This document shows positions 9,230 to 19,646 of a stretch of 64,000 nt of DNA, in pieces. The notes under the pieces are model-generated. The model was not told the origin of the DNA. It searched no databases and was given only the letters and a program-made list of their open reading frames with translations. The position numbers and the translations under genes were made by a program. Every line of letters begins with the position of its first letter. Position 1 is the first letter of the stretch. Location of the stretch: positions 62,001 to 126,000 of the forward strand of contig JAVHXV010000001.1 in NCBI GenBank assembly GCA_031119475.1, written 5' to 3'. This stretch comes from Pedobacter sp. (GTDB lineage: Bacteria > Bacteroidota > Bacteroidia > Sphingobacteriales > Sphingobacteriaceae).

Positions 9230-11644
9230 ATGAAAGCAATTCAGAAAATAGTTACTACCCTCGCTGCGCTATTCCTTTTTGTGGGTGTTGCGTATGGACA
9301 GGATAAAAAACCGATTGTTGATGTCGACTCGCTAAAGTCAAAGGCAAAACAGGCCATCCGGATCGATACAGCAAAAATCAATAAAGCTTTGGCCATCGAT
9401 AAAAAAATCAAGAAAACGGTAAACGATAAACTCAACCAGTCGCCCGTTGCCAAACTCCTCAAAAAGGACTCTACGTTGATCGGGAAGAAAAAAATAAAAC
9501 TGAGCGATGTTTCTGTTGCAGATGAAATCCAATATGCGCCAACAACGGGCACCAATCCGACACCAGATTACCTCAACCGAATTGAAGTGGGCGGACAGCT
9601 TTCGGTATATGGTTTTCCGATCGACCTCAATGTGGTCAATAATTACAACCCCTTGAACAAAATAGACCTGGGCAGCCAAAACCTGTTCAAGTTCGATCTG
9701 GCGAAAGATCAATTTAAGCAACAGTTCCAACAGCTTTATCAGGCAGACCTTCAAAAATACAAAGACCTAAAAGATAAAAAATTTGCCGGCCTAAATGTAG
9801 AGCAGCACCTTAAGAAAGGCATTCAGAGCAAGATCCAATCCTATTTGCCGATGCAGGCCACCAACAATCCGAAATTGATGTCGTACCTGAACAATCCAGA
9901 TGCGATCAGGGAATTGCTCAAAATGGACGAAACACAGGTCAAGGCCAAACTGACCCATGTACTCACCGATCTGAAAACTGAAATCCATAACAAAGGCCAG
10001 AACTTTTACCTGACGCAAAAAGATAGCCTGACCCAAAAGCTGAAGGCAGAAAAGGATAGCCTGACCCAAGACATCCAATCAAAAGTAAATGAAATTACCG
10101 CATACGTAAGTAGTGTTAAACAAGAGTTGAACAGCTATGGGCTAGATCAACAAAAACTGGACGTCCTGGAAAAGATAGCCAACCATAAGATATCAGAACA
10201 GGAGCTCGAAACTTTTATGATCAGCCAGTTGAGCAGTCAGCCGCAATTGCAGGGCGCACAAAAACTCTATGCCAAATTTAAGGAGTTTAAGGCCGGAAAC
10301 TTCGGCAGCATGTTGCCGGGCTCTTTCATGAATAGGGATCTGTTTCTAAATGGAGCAAGTATTACCTTAAAAACTCTTCGCGGACCAGTGAAGGCTGGTA
10401 TTGCCGTTCAAAAAGACATCGGGCTTCCCAAAGACCTTGAATTTGAGCGATCTACTTTTTCATCCCCCAAACTATTAACATACCTGAGCATTCCGACTAC
10501 CAATTTTTCTTTTGGTAGCGGAAAGCTTTCTTGGGTGGGACAGTACGATAAACAATACAACAATACCAGCTATCGCCAATCTACTGCCATTCCAAAAACA
10601 AACCTGGTCTTTACGGCTACACAAAACGTGAACTTTAACAAATTGGGCAAACTGACCATCGATATCTCCAAATCTACCGTGCAGTACAATAATTTGGTCA
10701 ATGGGCCCGATGAGCTGATGATCAGCACGACTACCCAGGGCAATTATTTCAGGGACGATTTTCTGCAGACCATGGCGGTGGGCGTTAACCATGCCTTCGA
10801 TTCCAAAAAAATGGACGTAAACAGCAATCTCTATTTTAGCTATTCTGGCATCGGGTTTCAAAATCCCGGGCAACAAGGGATCGCGAACATGAACATGCGT
10901 TTCGGCGGCAACCTAAAAAAGAATTTCTTCCACAACAAATTGAGCCTGTATGTACGCTCTGACGTAAAAAATACCCCCATCAGTGCCGAAAACAACGCCC
11001 ATTGGCAAAATTACAATGTGCAGTTGGATTCGAAGATCAGGTTGTCAAAAACAACCAACTTCAGCTTAAAATACATCGAGAACGGCGTGAGCAAAGTGAA
11101 CACGGGCAGTGAACCGGTGTATGCCGGCCAAAAAATCCAGGCCGACTTTAATGCGAGGTATAAATTGTTTGGCAAATATAGCTTCAGCTACCTGGCCGTA
11201 GGCCGACAGGACATGGACAACCTGGCATTGTTGAACAGTGTGCCGGTCGGACAACAAACCCCAAATATGGGCCAGACCAACTTTATGCTCACCAATTTTA
11301 TGCAATCGGTGGTGTTTAAGGATTTTACGTTCAATGGAAATTTCTTTTACAATAAACAACTGACAAGCAATCCCATCATGGGCGATATGCTCAATGCAGA
11401 TGTTTCCTGCCAGTTCATGCTGTTCAAGTCAGTTGGCATTTCTTCTGGACTGACCTACCTCAATAATGAAAATATAGCCAAACAGGTGGGCATCAGACAA
11501 AATATCCAGTTTATGCTGAAAAAACATTTCGATGTAAGTGCCTATCTCGACCTCCGAAAAAACCTGATCACGCCCTTGTATGCCGATCTATTTGCAAAGG
11601 GAAGGGGAGAGATCTCGCTGCGCTATTACTTCGACAAGCAATAA
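9230..11644 (+). CDS. Secreted protein with coiled coil and barrel-like C-terminus (Rhs operon gene 1)
   Basis: I do not recognise a named family. The 804-residue protein starts with a signal peptide cut near VAYGQ. Residues about 20-350 are charged and helical with coiled-coil character, including the repeated words KDSLTQKLKAEKDSLTQD. From about residue 370 the sequence becomes rich in alternating polar/aromatic strands and ends with ISLRYYFDKQ, the aromatic ending typical of outer-membrane beta-barrels. An outer-membrane anchor or pore with a periplasmic helical arm is therefore likely. It is the first gene of a seven-gene operon that ends with a giant Rhs protein, which suggests a role in its export or surface display (inference). 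Confidence 0.85.
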   Translation: MKAIQKIVTTLAALFLFVGVAYGQDKKPIVDVDSLKSKAKQAIRIDTAKINKALAIDKKIKKTVNDKLNQSPVAKLLKKDSTLIGKKKIKLSDVSVADEIQYAPTTGTNPTPDYLNRIEVGGQLSVYGFPIDLNVVNNYNPLNKIDLGSQNLFKFDLAKDQFKQQFQQLYQADLQKYKDLKDKKFAGLNVEQHLKKGIQSKIQSYLPMQATNNPKLMSYLNNPDAIRELLKMDETQVKAKLTHVLTDLKTEIHNKGQNFYLTQKDSLTQKLKAEKDSLTQDIQSKVNEITAYVSSVKQELNSYGLDQQKLDVLEKIANHKISEQELETFMISQLSSQPQLQGAQKLYAKFKEFKAGNFGSMLPGSFMNRDLFLNGASITLKTLRGPVKAGIAVQKDIGLPKDLEFERSTFSSPKLLTYLSIPTTNFSFGSGKLSWVGQYDKQYNNTSYRQSTAIPKTNLVFTATQNVNFNKLGKLTIDISKSTVQYNNLVNGPDELMISTTTQGNYFRDDFLQTMAVGVNHAFDSKKMDVNSNLYFSYSGIGFQNPGQQGIANMNMRFGGNLKKNFFHNKLSLYVRSDVKNTPISAENNAHWQNYNVQLDSKIRLSKTTNFSLKYIENGVSKVNTGSEPVYAGQKIQADFNARYKLFGKYSFSYLAVGRQDMDNLALLNSVPVGQQTPNMGQTNFMLTNFMQSVVFKDFTFNGNFFYNKQLTSNPIMGDMLNADVSCQFMLFKSVGISSGLTYLNNENIAKQVGIRQNIQFMLKKHFDVSAYLDLRKNLITPLYADLFAKGRGEISLRYYFDKQ

Positions 11645-11674
11645 CATCTACATAGAAAAAAATAAAAATCGACG

Positions 11675-12763
11675 ATGAAAAGAGTAATCCTATTGATCAT
11701 TAGCTGCTGCATGGGACTGGCCGCAACGGCGCAGGTCAGCATCCAGTTTGTGCCAGAGGTATTTGGAAAAAGCATAGATGGACTGATGAACGCCAGCATT
11801 GTGAGCATGCAATCTAAAAGGAACGTGCGCTTGAATGTTACGGTTACTGAGGCAAGGGCCGGAAAAGTGCTCACCATCCAGACCCAACCTTTTGTGCTCG
11901 TGCCTGGCAACAACATTATTCCAAGCACCGTAATCCGTTCGGCCAAGGTAGCCATGAGCGGAAATGCAATCGGCAATTACATCCGCCAGAACCAGGCTTT
12001 CCCATTGGGCAGCTATGAATACAATTACGTGCTGATTTCGGCGGCATCGAGTGAAGAAATCCTGGTAGAGCAGTCTTTTAACCAAGACCTGACGCCTCCT
12101 GCACCGCTTGAGCTGATCGAACCTTTTAAGGATGACAAGATCTGCGAAAAAAGACCCTTGCTGACCTGGCAGCCATCACTGCCCTTGATAAATGGACAAT
12201 TGTACAGCTTGACTTTGGTGGAGATCAAAGAAAAACAAAATGCGGTCGAAGCATTGAACTATAACCTGCCGATCGTGAACCAAAAAGGGATCATGAACAA
12301 TGTGCTGATGTATCCGCCCATTTCAAAAGAACTGGTAGAAGGCAAAACCTATGCCTGGCAGGTAACTGCCTATAAAGATAAAACGGTGATCAACCGGTCT
12401 GAAGTCTGGGCATTTACCGTAAAGTGCGAAGATACGTTAGCGAATGTAGTAGAAGTGGACGATGGTTTTAGGGACATCGAAGACCTGGCAAGGGGGAATT
12501 ATTATGTGGCCAAAAGCACGGTCAAATTTGCACTCGTCAATTCTTACGCAGAACAGCCATTGACCTATACCATCACCTGCATTACAGATCCAACGCAAAA
12601 AATCAGATCCCTGCCAAAACTCAAATTGCAAAGGGGAAATAACAAGATGAAAATTGACCTGAGCCGTAACCATGCCTTTAAGGACAATTATTCTTACCTG
12701 CTCAGTGTGACCATGCCGAATGGGCAGCCAAGAAACCTAAGGTTCATTTATAAAGAGATATGA
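11675..12763 (+). CDS. Secreted beta-rich protein (Rhs operon gene 2)
   Basis: A 362-residue protein of unknown function with a signal peptide (MKRVILLIISCCMGLAATAQ). The mature part looks like two or three immunoglobulin/fibronectin-like folds: RPLLTWQPSLP followed by KTYAWQVTAYKD is a fibronectin type III-like pattern near residues 165-235. It begins 30 bases after gene 1 and its stop overlaps the start of the lipoprotein gene (ATGA, 4 bases), so translation is probably coupled. Its place between a putative outer-membrane protein and a lipoprotein suggests an envelope scaffold, but nothing in the sequence proves this. Confidence 0.85.
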   Translation: MKRVILLIISCCMGLAATAQVSIQFVPEVFGKSIDGLMNASIVSMQSKRNVRLNVTVTEARAGKVLTIQTQPFVLVPGNNIIPSTVIRSAKVAMSGNAIGNYIRQNQAFPLGSYEYNYVLISAASSEEILVEQSFNQDLTPPAPLELIEPFKDDKICEKRPLLTWQPSLPLINGQLYSLTLVEIKEKQNAVEALNYNLPIVNQKGIMNNVLMYPPISKELVEGKTYAWQVTAYKDKTVINRSEVWAFTVKCEDTLANVVEVDDGFRDIEDLARGNYYVAKSTVKFALVNSYAEQPLTYTITCITDPTQKIRSLPKLKLQRGNNKMKIDLSRNHAFKDNYSYLLSVTMPNGQPRNLRFIYKEI

Positions 12764-13152
12764 GAAAGAAACTCACCTTAAGCTTGTTGGCCATGGCGTT
12801 CTTCGCGAGCTGCGCAGGGCCTGCCAAAAAAAGTGCACCTATAGAGGTAACCGTTGACGCCGTGCGAATGGAACCTGATGTGTACCGTGTTACCCTCCAT
12901 ATTCCTCGGAACATCAGGGAAAAACTCGACACCAAAACAATGGAAAACCTTGCATATAGACCAGACAGCAGTATTTACCTGAAAGGAGAAAAGGGCAAGG
13001 CCTATCCCTTATACATTGAGCCTGTAGCCAATGGAAATACACAAGAAATAGTTTACTTGGCAGAATTTGATCAAGAAGACCGTGGAAATGCGAAACTATT
13101 TTATGCAGACAAATACATTAATCAAAAAATCTATCCCTTACAAATAAGATAA
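12760..13152 (+). CDS. Small lipoprotein (Rhs operon gene 3)
   Basis: A 130-residue predicted lipoprotein. The signal MRKKLTLSLLAMAFFASCAG ends in a lipobox-like FASC, so Cys18 would be lipidated. The rest (VTVDAVRMEPDVYRVTLHI) is a compact beta-rich domain that I cannot assign. Its start overlaps the previous gene by 4 bases and its stop is 1 base before the ATG of the 2162-residue gene, so it is firmly part of the operon. It may act as a membrane-anchored chaperone or assembly factor for the large partners; this is inference from position. Confidence 0.85.
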   Translation: MRKKLTLSLLAMAFFASCAGPAKKSAPIEVTVDAVRMEPDVYRVTLHIPRNIREKLDTKTMENLAYRPDSSIYLKGEKGKAYPLYIEPVANGNTQEIVYLAEFDQEDRGNAKLFYADKYINQKIYPLQIR

Positions 13153-13153
13153 C

Positions 13154-16100
13154 ATGACGATCTCATCTAGACAAAGTGGAAAAGTACGCATCGCGTGGCT
13201 TTTGCTCCTGGTTTTAACGTTTGAAATCTGCTGGCCATTAGGGGCGTTTGCCCTCACTTCGGGACCCGCACAGCCAGAAGCCCAGGCTTTTCAGCAAGCG
13301 GGCACATCAGATATGGTGGATTTATTTACGGGCGATATGAAATACAATATCCCCCTGTTCGATATTGATGGTTACCCTGTTAACCTCAACTACAATTCTG
13401 GCATCACCATGGATGATGAAGCAAGCTGGGTAGGATTAGGCTGGAACTTGAACGTAGGGGCCATCAATCGTCAATTGCGTGGTATTGCCGATGATTTTAA
13501 TGGCGATGAAACCGTAGTCAATCATTATACCAAGCCAAAAATTACGGCAGGAGGAAGGGCAACCGTGAAGGCAGAACTTTTTGGAAATGCCAATATCACC
13601 GGATCGTTTACTTTAGGTGTATTCAGCGATAACTATACAGGCATTGGTGCCGAGATTGGTGCCAATGCGGGAATTTCTTTAATGCGGTCTAACGACAGCT
13701 ACCTGAACGCCAACCTGGGATTGGGCGTATTGTCCAATACCGCATCTGGGGTTGATGTAACGCCAAGTATCGCCATGTCTATTGGTGAACATTCAAAAGA
13801 AAACATTACGGTAAGGGCGGGCCTATCAGCCCAATTGGGCTACAATACCAGGTCGGGGTTAAAAGACCTGACCTTGGGAACTTCTTTTTCGGCCAAAGGA
13901 TCGAAAAAGGAAATGGTAGATTTTTATGATAGCCAAGGTAATTATTCTTCAAGCTCTGAGGTTGCCATGCAAGCAGAAGGAGGAAATTTTTCTGCTGGGC
14001 AATCTAGCATTTCCTATAATACTGAACCGATCAATCCCAAGATCAATATTCCCTACCAGACCAATTACGACTCGTTTAGCTTTGATCTCGGACTGGCCAA
14101 AACAGTTGCCTTTACCGGTATTGGGGGTACCGGATACCGGAGCGTGAGAAAAGTGCTTCGTGAAACCAATACGAACCGTGCATTTGGCTATTTATATGCC
14201 GAAAAAGCAAAAGACCAGAGCAATGCGGTATTGGATTTTATCAGGGAACAGGATAATCCGGTCATCCCTGAACTGCCAAGTTTGGCCATGCCCGTGCATA
14301 CTCCAGATCTGTTTACCTATTCAGGACAGACAGGCAGCGGACAGTTCAGGTTATACCGTGGCGGAACCGGTATGTATTTCGACAATGAAGCTACAGATAT
14401 TTCTCATGTAAGTAGTGATGGTTTCGACTTGGGCGCAGGTGCTTATTTTCACGGTGGTGTAACTGCTTTTGATCAGAATTCTACATCTACCAGTCGCAAA
14501 TGGCGCAATGAAAACAACTATAAAAACTTTGGCGATTTTCAGGACCCTTCGCTCGGTAATCCATCAAGAGAACACCTAGCGTTTAGGCTAGTGGGCGAAC
14601 GTATCGCGAGTGATGCCACTGCAGATGATCGGGTGCACCAAAATAAGCCAGTTTCAGTGGTACTCGATGGAAGTATGGCGACTTCGGCACTCAATGCCGA
14701 GAATCAGGTTTATCCCATTGGCCAAAAGATAGAAAAAGAAAAAAGGACACCAACCATGACTTCCGTTAGCTACCTCACGGCAAGCGAAGCAGCTCATGCT
14801 GGGAGGGACCCTAAGATTAACAATTATAACTTCAACAGCACATCTTTTGTTCCTGCGGCCGGACATCAGCTAACCAGCACACCTATTGATCGGGTTTCTG
14901 ATTATCGGAAAGGCCACCACATTTCAGAAATCTCTGTAACCGATCCAAGTGGTGCCAGATCAGTGTATGGCTTGCCGGTTTATAACATCAAACAAGATGA
15001 GTATACTTTTGCCATCGGAACAGGTTATAGCAAATTTGACCAGAACCAAGTATCATTCAATACTTCTGCAGGAAAACCAGACCATAAAAATAAAGGGATC
15101 GACGATTATTACCATAAGGAAAGCCAGCCCGCCTACGCATCCAGTTACCTGCTGACCCAGGTATTATCTGCTGATTATATCGATCGCGGCGAGCGTGGCA
15201 TTACAGAAGACGATGCCGGCACAGCCGTTAAATTTAATTATTCGAAGGTTGCCGGAAATTACAAATGGCGTACACCTTTCGCCTCTCCGAACGGCAGCCA
15301 GAATGCAACCCTCAATAAAGGCCTATTGGCCGATCCAGATGACGATAAGGCGAGCATCGTTTATGGAGAAAAGGAACTATGGTATCTCAGTTCGATCGAA
15401 TCGAAAACCAAGATTGCCTATTTCATTACGGCAGACCGTGATGATGCCCTGGGCGCCTATAGCTGGGCAGGCTCAACAGATTACGGTGTGAGACAAAAAC
15501 GTTTGGTAGAAATACGGCTCTATTCAAAAAATAACATCAAAAAACCCATTAAGGTCATCAAGCTCTGCCAAAAATATGCGCTCTGCCCGGGTACACCAAA
15601 TTCATCGGCCACAAGTACGGATCTTTGTAGTGCTGGCGGAACCAATGTCGTCTCAAAGGCCAAAGGCAAATTAACGCTTGACCGCGTCTGGTTCGAATAT
15701 GGCAATACCACCAAAGGCTCCAACCATCCATACGTATTTAGCTACAATACCCAAGGTTATGCTGGCGCTTCATCTGGTTCGCTAACTGAAATTGCTTATA
15801 CGCCCATGTCTTCAGACCGATGGGGAAATTTTAAGGGAAGCAATCAAAACGGTGCTTCGGCAATGGGAAATGATGAATTTCCCTACACGCCACAAGATGA
15901 CGCCAACAAAATGAACAAGAATGCCGGCCTTTGGAATTTAAGCACTATAGAATTGCCATCGGGTGGAAAGATTACCGTGAATTACGAATCGGATGACTAC
16001 GCTTATGTGCAAAATAGAAAAGCCATGCAAATGGTGCCATTCGAAACCTTTGATACCGGCAGCGACACCAACCTGAGCGGAGCAAAAGGGATCAAGGTCA

Positions 16101-19100
16101 CCATTGATGCTACTGGCGCACCGAGCAATCCAGCGCTACAGGCTCAATGGTTCAAACAGACTTACCTCAATGGTGCAGATTACCTCTATACCAAAATGTT
16201 TGTACGGATGGCCAACGATCAGAATACCGGACCGGCCAATAACGACAAAGATTTCGTTACCACTTATTGCAAGATCAAAAATGTAAGCTTGAGTGGAAAC
16301 GTAGCGACCGTTATTTTCGAAGACGTGGCCGATGGAGGTGTGGTAGATAACCCCATCCGCTTTGCAGCATGGCAGAACGTCAAATTAAGCTATCCACGTT
16401 ATGCCTTTTCGGGTTTCCAGAACAGGGTAAATGACAATAGCCTGAGCAGTTCGATTTCAGGCTTGGTAAGAGCGATCTCTGACGCAGCCAAAAACCTAAG
16501 CGAACTCAAAGAAAATTTCTACGAAAAAGCAAGGCGAAAAGGCTGGTGCAAGGAAGTAGACAAGACAAAGAGTTTTTTGCGCCTGGCCAAGATCGATGGC
16601 AAAAAATTTGGCGGTGGTTCAAGGGTGAAGCAGGTCCGCATTGAAGACAAATGGCAGTCTATGGCAGGAAGCACTGCGGTTGATGGTGCCTATGGACAAA
16701 GCTATGATTATACCACAGAAATAGATGGCAAAACAGTGAGCAGTGGGGTAGCCACCTACGAACCTAGCGTAGGCAATGATGAAAACCCGATGAAATTACC
16801 GATCAATTATGTGCAAAAGATCAAAGGCTCGCTGAATAACTTTTTCAGTTTGGAACAGCCTTTTGGTGAATCGTTATTCCCAGCGCCGAGTGTGGGCTAC
16901 AGCAAGGTTACCGTGAGGGACCTCAATGCAGCGGGTGTTGCAGATCCTGACCAGCGGACAGGCTATACTGTTTCTGAGTTCTATACCGCCAAAGAATTTC
17001 CGGTGAGGGTAGTGGCTACTCCATTGACCAAGAATAATCTCAAAAAGAAAAGTTTATACACTTTGGTCAAATCAGATAGCCGGGAAGAAAATATCTTATC
17101 GCAGGGATATTATGTAGAACTGAATGACATGCATGGCAAGGGCCGGTCAAAACTGACATATAATGCTAAGGATGTACTCATCGCTTCTACCCGCTATCAT
17201 TACAATACCGAAGAAGTAGCGCCAGGTGAAATGAGGCTCAAAAATGAGGTAAAGGTCATCAAAAATGGCCAGGTCAGTTCAGCCATCATAGGTCGGGACT
17301 TGGAGTTTTTTACAGACTTTAGGGAACAGGAAAGCTCAAATGTGGGCACCACTTATAACATCGGCATCGACATCTTCCCGGTTATCTTTATCCCATTTTT
17401 CCCATTGCCACATGCCATTCCGCGCAAGACCAACAATGAATACAAATTGTTCAGGTCAGCCTGTGCAGTAAAAGTAGCGCAATATTATGCCGTGCTGGAC
17501 AAGGTGGAAAAAATGGAGAACGGATCGAATATTACCACCGAGAACATGGCCTATGATGCCGATACAGGTGAACCCGTGGTCACAAGGACCCAAAATGAAT
17601 TTGATAAATATGTCTACAAAGTGAACTTTCCTGCACATTGGGTATACTCGGGCATGGCTGGCGCTTATCAGAATGTGGGCGCTTTGCTAAAAGGACTATC
17701 TATGTCGGGCACCGGGCTGAACGCACCATTCTCTAATTTCTTGGAAGCTGGTGATGAACTGGTCAATACCGCCAATGGCAAATTGCTCTGGGTGGTGGAA
17801 GATGAATCTGGCCAAAAGAGATTGGTCGATAAACAGGGCTATGTACAGGAAACCATCAGTGCAAATGATGTCTTCAAGGTGATTCGCTCGGGACACAGGA
17901 ACCAATTGGCTACATCGGCATCTTCGCTCACCTGTTTGGAAAATCCAATTGTAGGCAACTTCCTAATTTTGGAAGATAGCCCTTCCAGAAGTGCAAAAGT
18001 ACTCCAAGCACAGGCGCAGAACTTTGACCAGAACTGGTATCCAGAACCCTGGAAGATAAAAATGGATACGACACTCAAAGAAGAGCCCGCCCATGATGTG
18101 TATGTTAAAAAAGTACTTGAAGATGTCCATTGGGAAACCGATGGTTGCAATTGGTACTATGTAGGTAAAATAAAATTAAAATGGTACACCATTGTTGGAG
18201 GTGTAGAGCAACCTTGCTATCATAGTTTCGGTGTTCCGGTGTATTTCTATTATACCGATCCAGATTATTTTTATGAGGGGTATGGTGGAACCTATACAAG
18301 TAATGGTACTGGTGAAGCTTTGGTAACGACCAACCATATGTACAATTCCGAATATTCTATCTTGTTCGAAAACGACGAATGTCCAGGTGCATATACCAGA
18401 GATTACCTGACCTCATTTTATCCAGGTTACAATGCAACCGTCTCTTCAAAATTTGTAGCCACAATGTCCGCCACCTATGTCAATGTAATTACCCAGCAAC
18501 CTGTTAATCCTTATGTAATGGGCTATAAAGGCAATTGGAGGCCAAAGGAGACCAGGGTAGTGCAGGCCAATCGCGAAGATTTCTCCGTGCTGACCAGCAA
18601 AGGTGCCAATGTGGCCACTGCCGGATACATCAAAGACTTTTCTTTCAACTGGGGCTATAACAGCTCGGCGCCCTATTGGTCTGAAAATTATGCGAGCGGC
18701 CCATGGAATATTGCCAATAAGGTAACAAATTATGACCGCTATGGGCAAGAAATAGAAAATAAGAACAAGAGCGATTACAAGTATGCGCTTGATGACCTTG
18801 GCCAAATAGACGATGGTGTGCAGGACTATCTGGCCTATGGCAATTTCAAGGCCGCCAGTTTTGTATTCAATGGGCAATTGCCAGAAGCCGTTGCCAGCAA
18901 TGCGATGAAACGTGAGATTTATTCAAACAGCTTTGAAGATGTGAATTTCAGGAGCAACCATTTCGATGACAAGAAAAATAACATCGATCTCAAATATGCA
19001 AACGGAACAACCTCCATCTCAGGTTATATCAATGCCTCGGTTGCACACACCGGAAACTACAGTCTGGACCTCACTTCTAGCGGCATCAACCTGAAGACCT

Positions 19101-19642
19101 TTGCGCACAACAATGCCTATGAGACCAAGCCTTTTGTAGTGCTGAATGCCAAAAAAGAATTCATCATCAACGATGATAAGTACTTCTGGGGATTTGAGCC
19201 GCTACCGGGCAAAAGTTACCTGTTTACGGTATGGGTAAGGGATGCAGGAACCACAACAAATAACCATGTTGATGTTGATCTCTTGGCAAACGGCGTTCCG
19301 GTCACCTTAAAATGTACCGCAGTGGTAGAAAAATGGAAGAAAATCGAAGGGACCATCAGCCTAATAGGTCTAACCGCACTTCAGAATTTAAACTTGAGGT
19401 TAGTGCCAAATGTAAGCAATGTAAAAATTGACGACATCAGGATCCATCCCTACAACGGACACATGAAAACCTATGCCTACGACGATAAAAATTATCGCCT
19501 GATGGCAGAACTGGATGAAAATGCCTTTGCCAGCTTCTATGAATATGACGATGAAGGTATCCTGGTCAGGGTTAAAAAAGAGACCGAGCGAGGCATTGTA
19601 ACGCTCAAAGAAACCCGTTCATCATTCAAGAAAAAACAATAA
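13154..19642 (+). CDS. Giant Rhs-partner surface protein (Rhs operon gene 4)
   Basis: A 2162-residue secreted protein. A hydrophobic signal (LLLVLTFEICWPLGAFA) is followed by SGPAQPEAQAF, SDMVDLFTGDMKYNIPLFD and DEASWVGLGWNLNVGAINR, the N-terminal hallmark of large Bacteroidota proteins found upstream of Rhs genes. The long middle is beta-rich. Near 2100-2140 it ends with one YD/RHS-type unit (FASFYEYDDEGILVRVKKET) but has no full Rhs core and no toxin tip. By analogy with other Rhs pairs it may form or complete the shell around the toxin encoded by gene 6. The next gene starts 4 bases after its stop. Confidence 0.88.
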   Translation: MTISSRQSGKVRIAWLLLLVLTFEICWPLGAFALTSGPAQPEAQAFQQAGTSDMVDLFTGDMKYNIPLFDIDGYPVNLNYNSGITMDDEASWVGLGWNLNVGAINRQLRGIADDFNGDETVVNHYTKPKITAGGRATVKAELFGNANITGSFTLGVFSDNYTGIGAEIGANAGISLMRSNDSYLNANLGLGVLSNTASGVDVTPSIAMSIGEHSKENITVRAGLSAQLGYNTRSGLKDLTLGTSFSAKGSKKEMVDFYDSQGNYSSSSEVAMQAEGGNFSAGQSSISYNTEPINPKINIPYQTNYDSFSFDLGLAKTVAFTGIGGTGYRSVRKVLRETNTNRAFGYLYAEKAKDQSNAVLDFIREQDNPVIPELPSLAMPVHTPDLFTYSGQTGSGQFRLYRGGTGMYFDNEATDISHVSSDGFDLGAGAYFHGGVTAFDQNSTSTSRKWRNENNYKNFGDFQDPSLGNPSREHLAFRLVGERIASDATADDRVHQNKPVSVVLDGSMATSALNAENQVYPIGQKIEKEKRTPTMTSVSYLTASEAAHAGRDPKINNYNFNSTSFVPAAGHQLTSTPIDRVSDYRKGHHISEISVTDPSGARSVYGLPVYNIKQDEYTFAIGTGYSKFDQNQVSFNTSAGKPDHKNKGIDDYYHKESQPAYASSYLLTQVLSADYIDRGERGITEDDAGTAVKFNYSKVAGNYKWRTPFASPNGSQNATLNKGLLADPDDDKASIVYGEKELWYLSSIESKTKIAYFITADRDDALGAYSWAGSTDYGVRQKRLVEIRLYSKNNIKKPIKVIKLCQKYALCPGTPNSSATSTDLCSAGGTNVVSKAKGKLTLDRVWFEYGNTTKGSNHPYVFSYNTQGYAGASSGSLTEIAYTPMSSDRWGNFKGSNQNGASAMGNDEFPYTPQDDANKMNKNAGLWNLSTIELPSGGKITVNYESDDYAYVQNRKAMQMVPFETFDTGSDTNLSGAKGIKVTIDATGAPSNPALQAQWFKQTYLNGADYLYTKMFVRMANDQNTGPANNDKDFVTTYCKIKNVSLSGNVATVIFEDVADGGVVDNPIRFAAWQNVKLSYPRYAFSGFQNRVNDNSLSSSISGLVRAISDAAKNLSELKENFYEKARRKGWCKEVDKTKSFLRLAKIDGKKFGGGSRVKQVRIEDKWQSMAGSTAVDGAYGQSYDYTTEIDGKTVSSGVATYEPSVGNDENPMKLPINYVQKIKGSLNNFFSLEQPFGESLFPAPSVGYSKVTVRDLNAAGVADPDQRTGYTVSEFYTAKEFPVRVVATPLTKNNLKKKSLYTLVKSDSREENILSQGYYVELNDMHGKGRSKLTYNAKDVLIASTRYHYNTEEVAPGEMRLKNEVKVIKNGQVSSAIIGRDLEFFTDFREQESSNVGTTYNIGIDIFPVIFIPFFPLPHAIPRKTNNEYKLFRSACAVKVAQYYAVLDKVEKMENGSNITTENMAYDADTGEPVVTRTQNEFDKYVYKVNFPAHWVYSGMAGAYQNVGALLKGLSMSGTGLNAPFSNFLEAGDELVNTANGKLLWVVEDESGQKRLVDKQGYVQETISANDVFKVIRSGHRNQLATSASSLTCLENPIVGNFLILEDSPSRSAKVLQAQAQNFDQNWYPEPWKIKMDTTLKEEPAHDVYVKKVLEDVHWETDGCNWYYVGKIKLKWYTIVGGVEQPCYHSFGVPVYFYYTDPDYFYEGYGGTYTSNGTGEALVTTNHMYNSEYSILFENDECPGAYTRDYLTSFYPGYNATVSSKFVATMSATYVNVITQQPVNPYVMGYKGNWRPKETRVVQANREDFSVLTSKGANVATAGYIKDFSFNWGYNSSAPYWSENYASGPWNIANKVTNYDRYGQEIENKNKSDYKYALDDLGQIDDGVQDYLAYGNFKAASFVFNGQLPEAVASNAMKREIYSNSFEDVNFRSNHFDDKKNNIDLKYANGTTSISGYINASVAHTGNYSLDLTSSGINLKTFAHNNAYETKPFVVLNAKKEFIINDDKYFWGFEPLPGKSYLFTVWVRDAGTTTNNHVDVDLLANGVPVTLKCTAVVEKWKKIEGTISLIGLTALQNLNLRLVPNVSNVKIDDIRIHPYNGHMKTYAYDDKNYRLMAELDENAFASFYEYDDEGILVRVKKETERGIVTLKETRSSFKKKQ

Positions 19643-19646
19643 GACG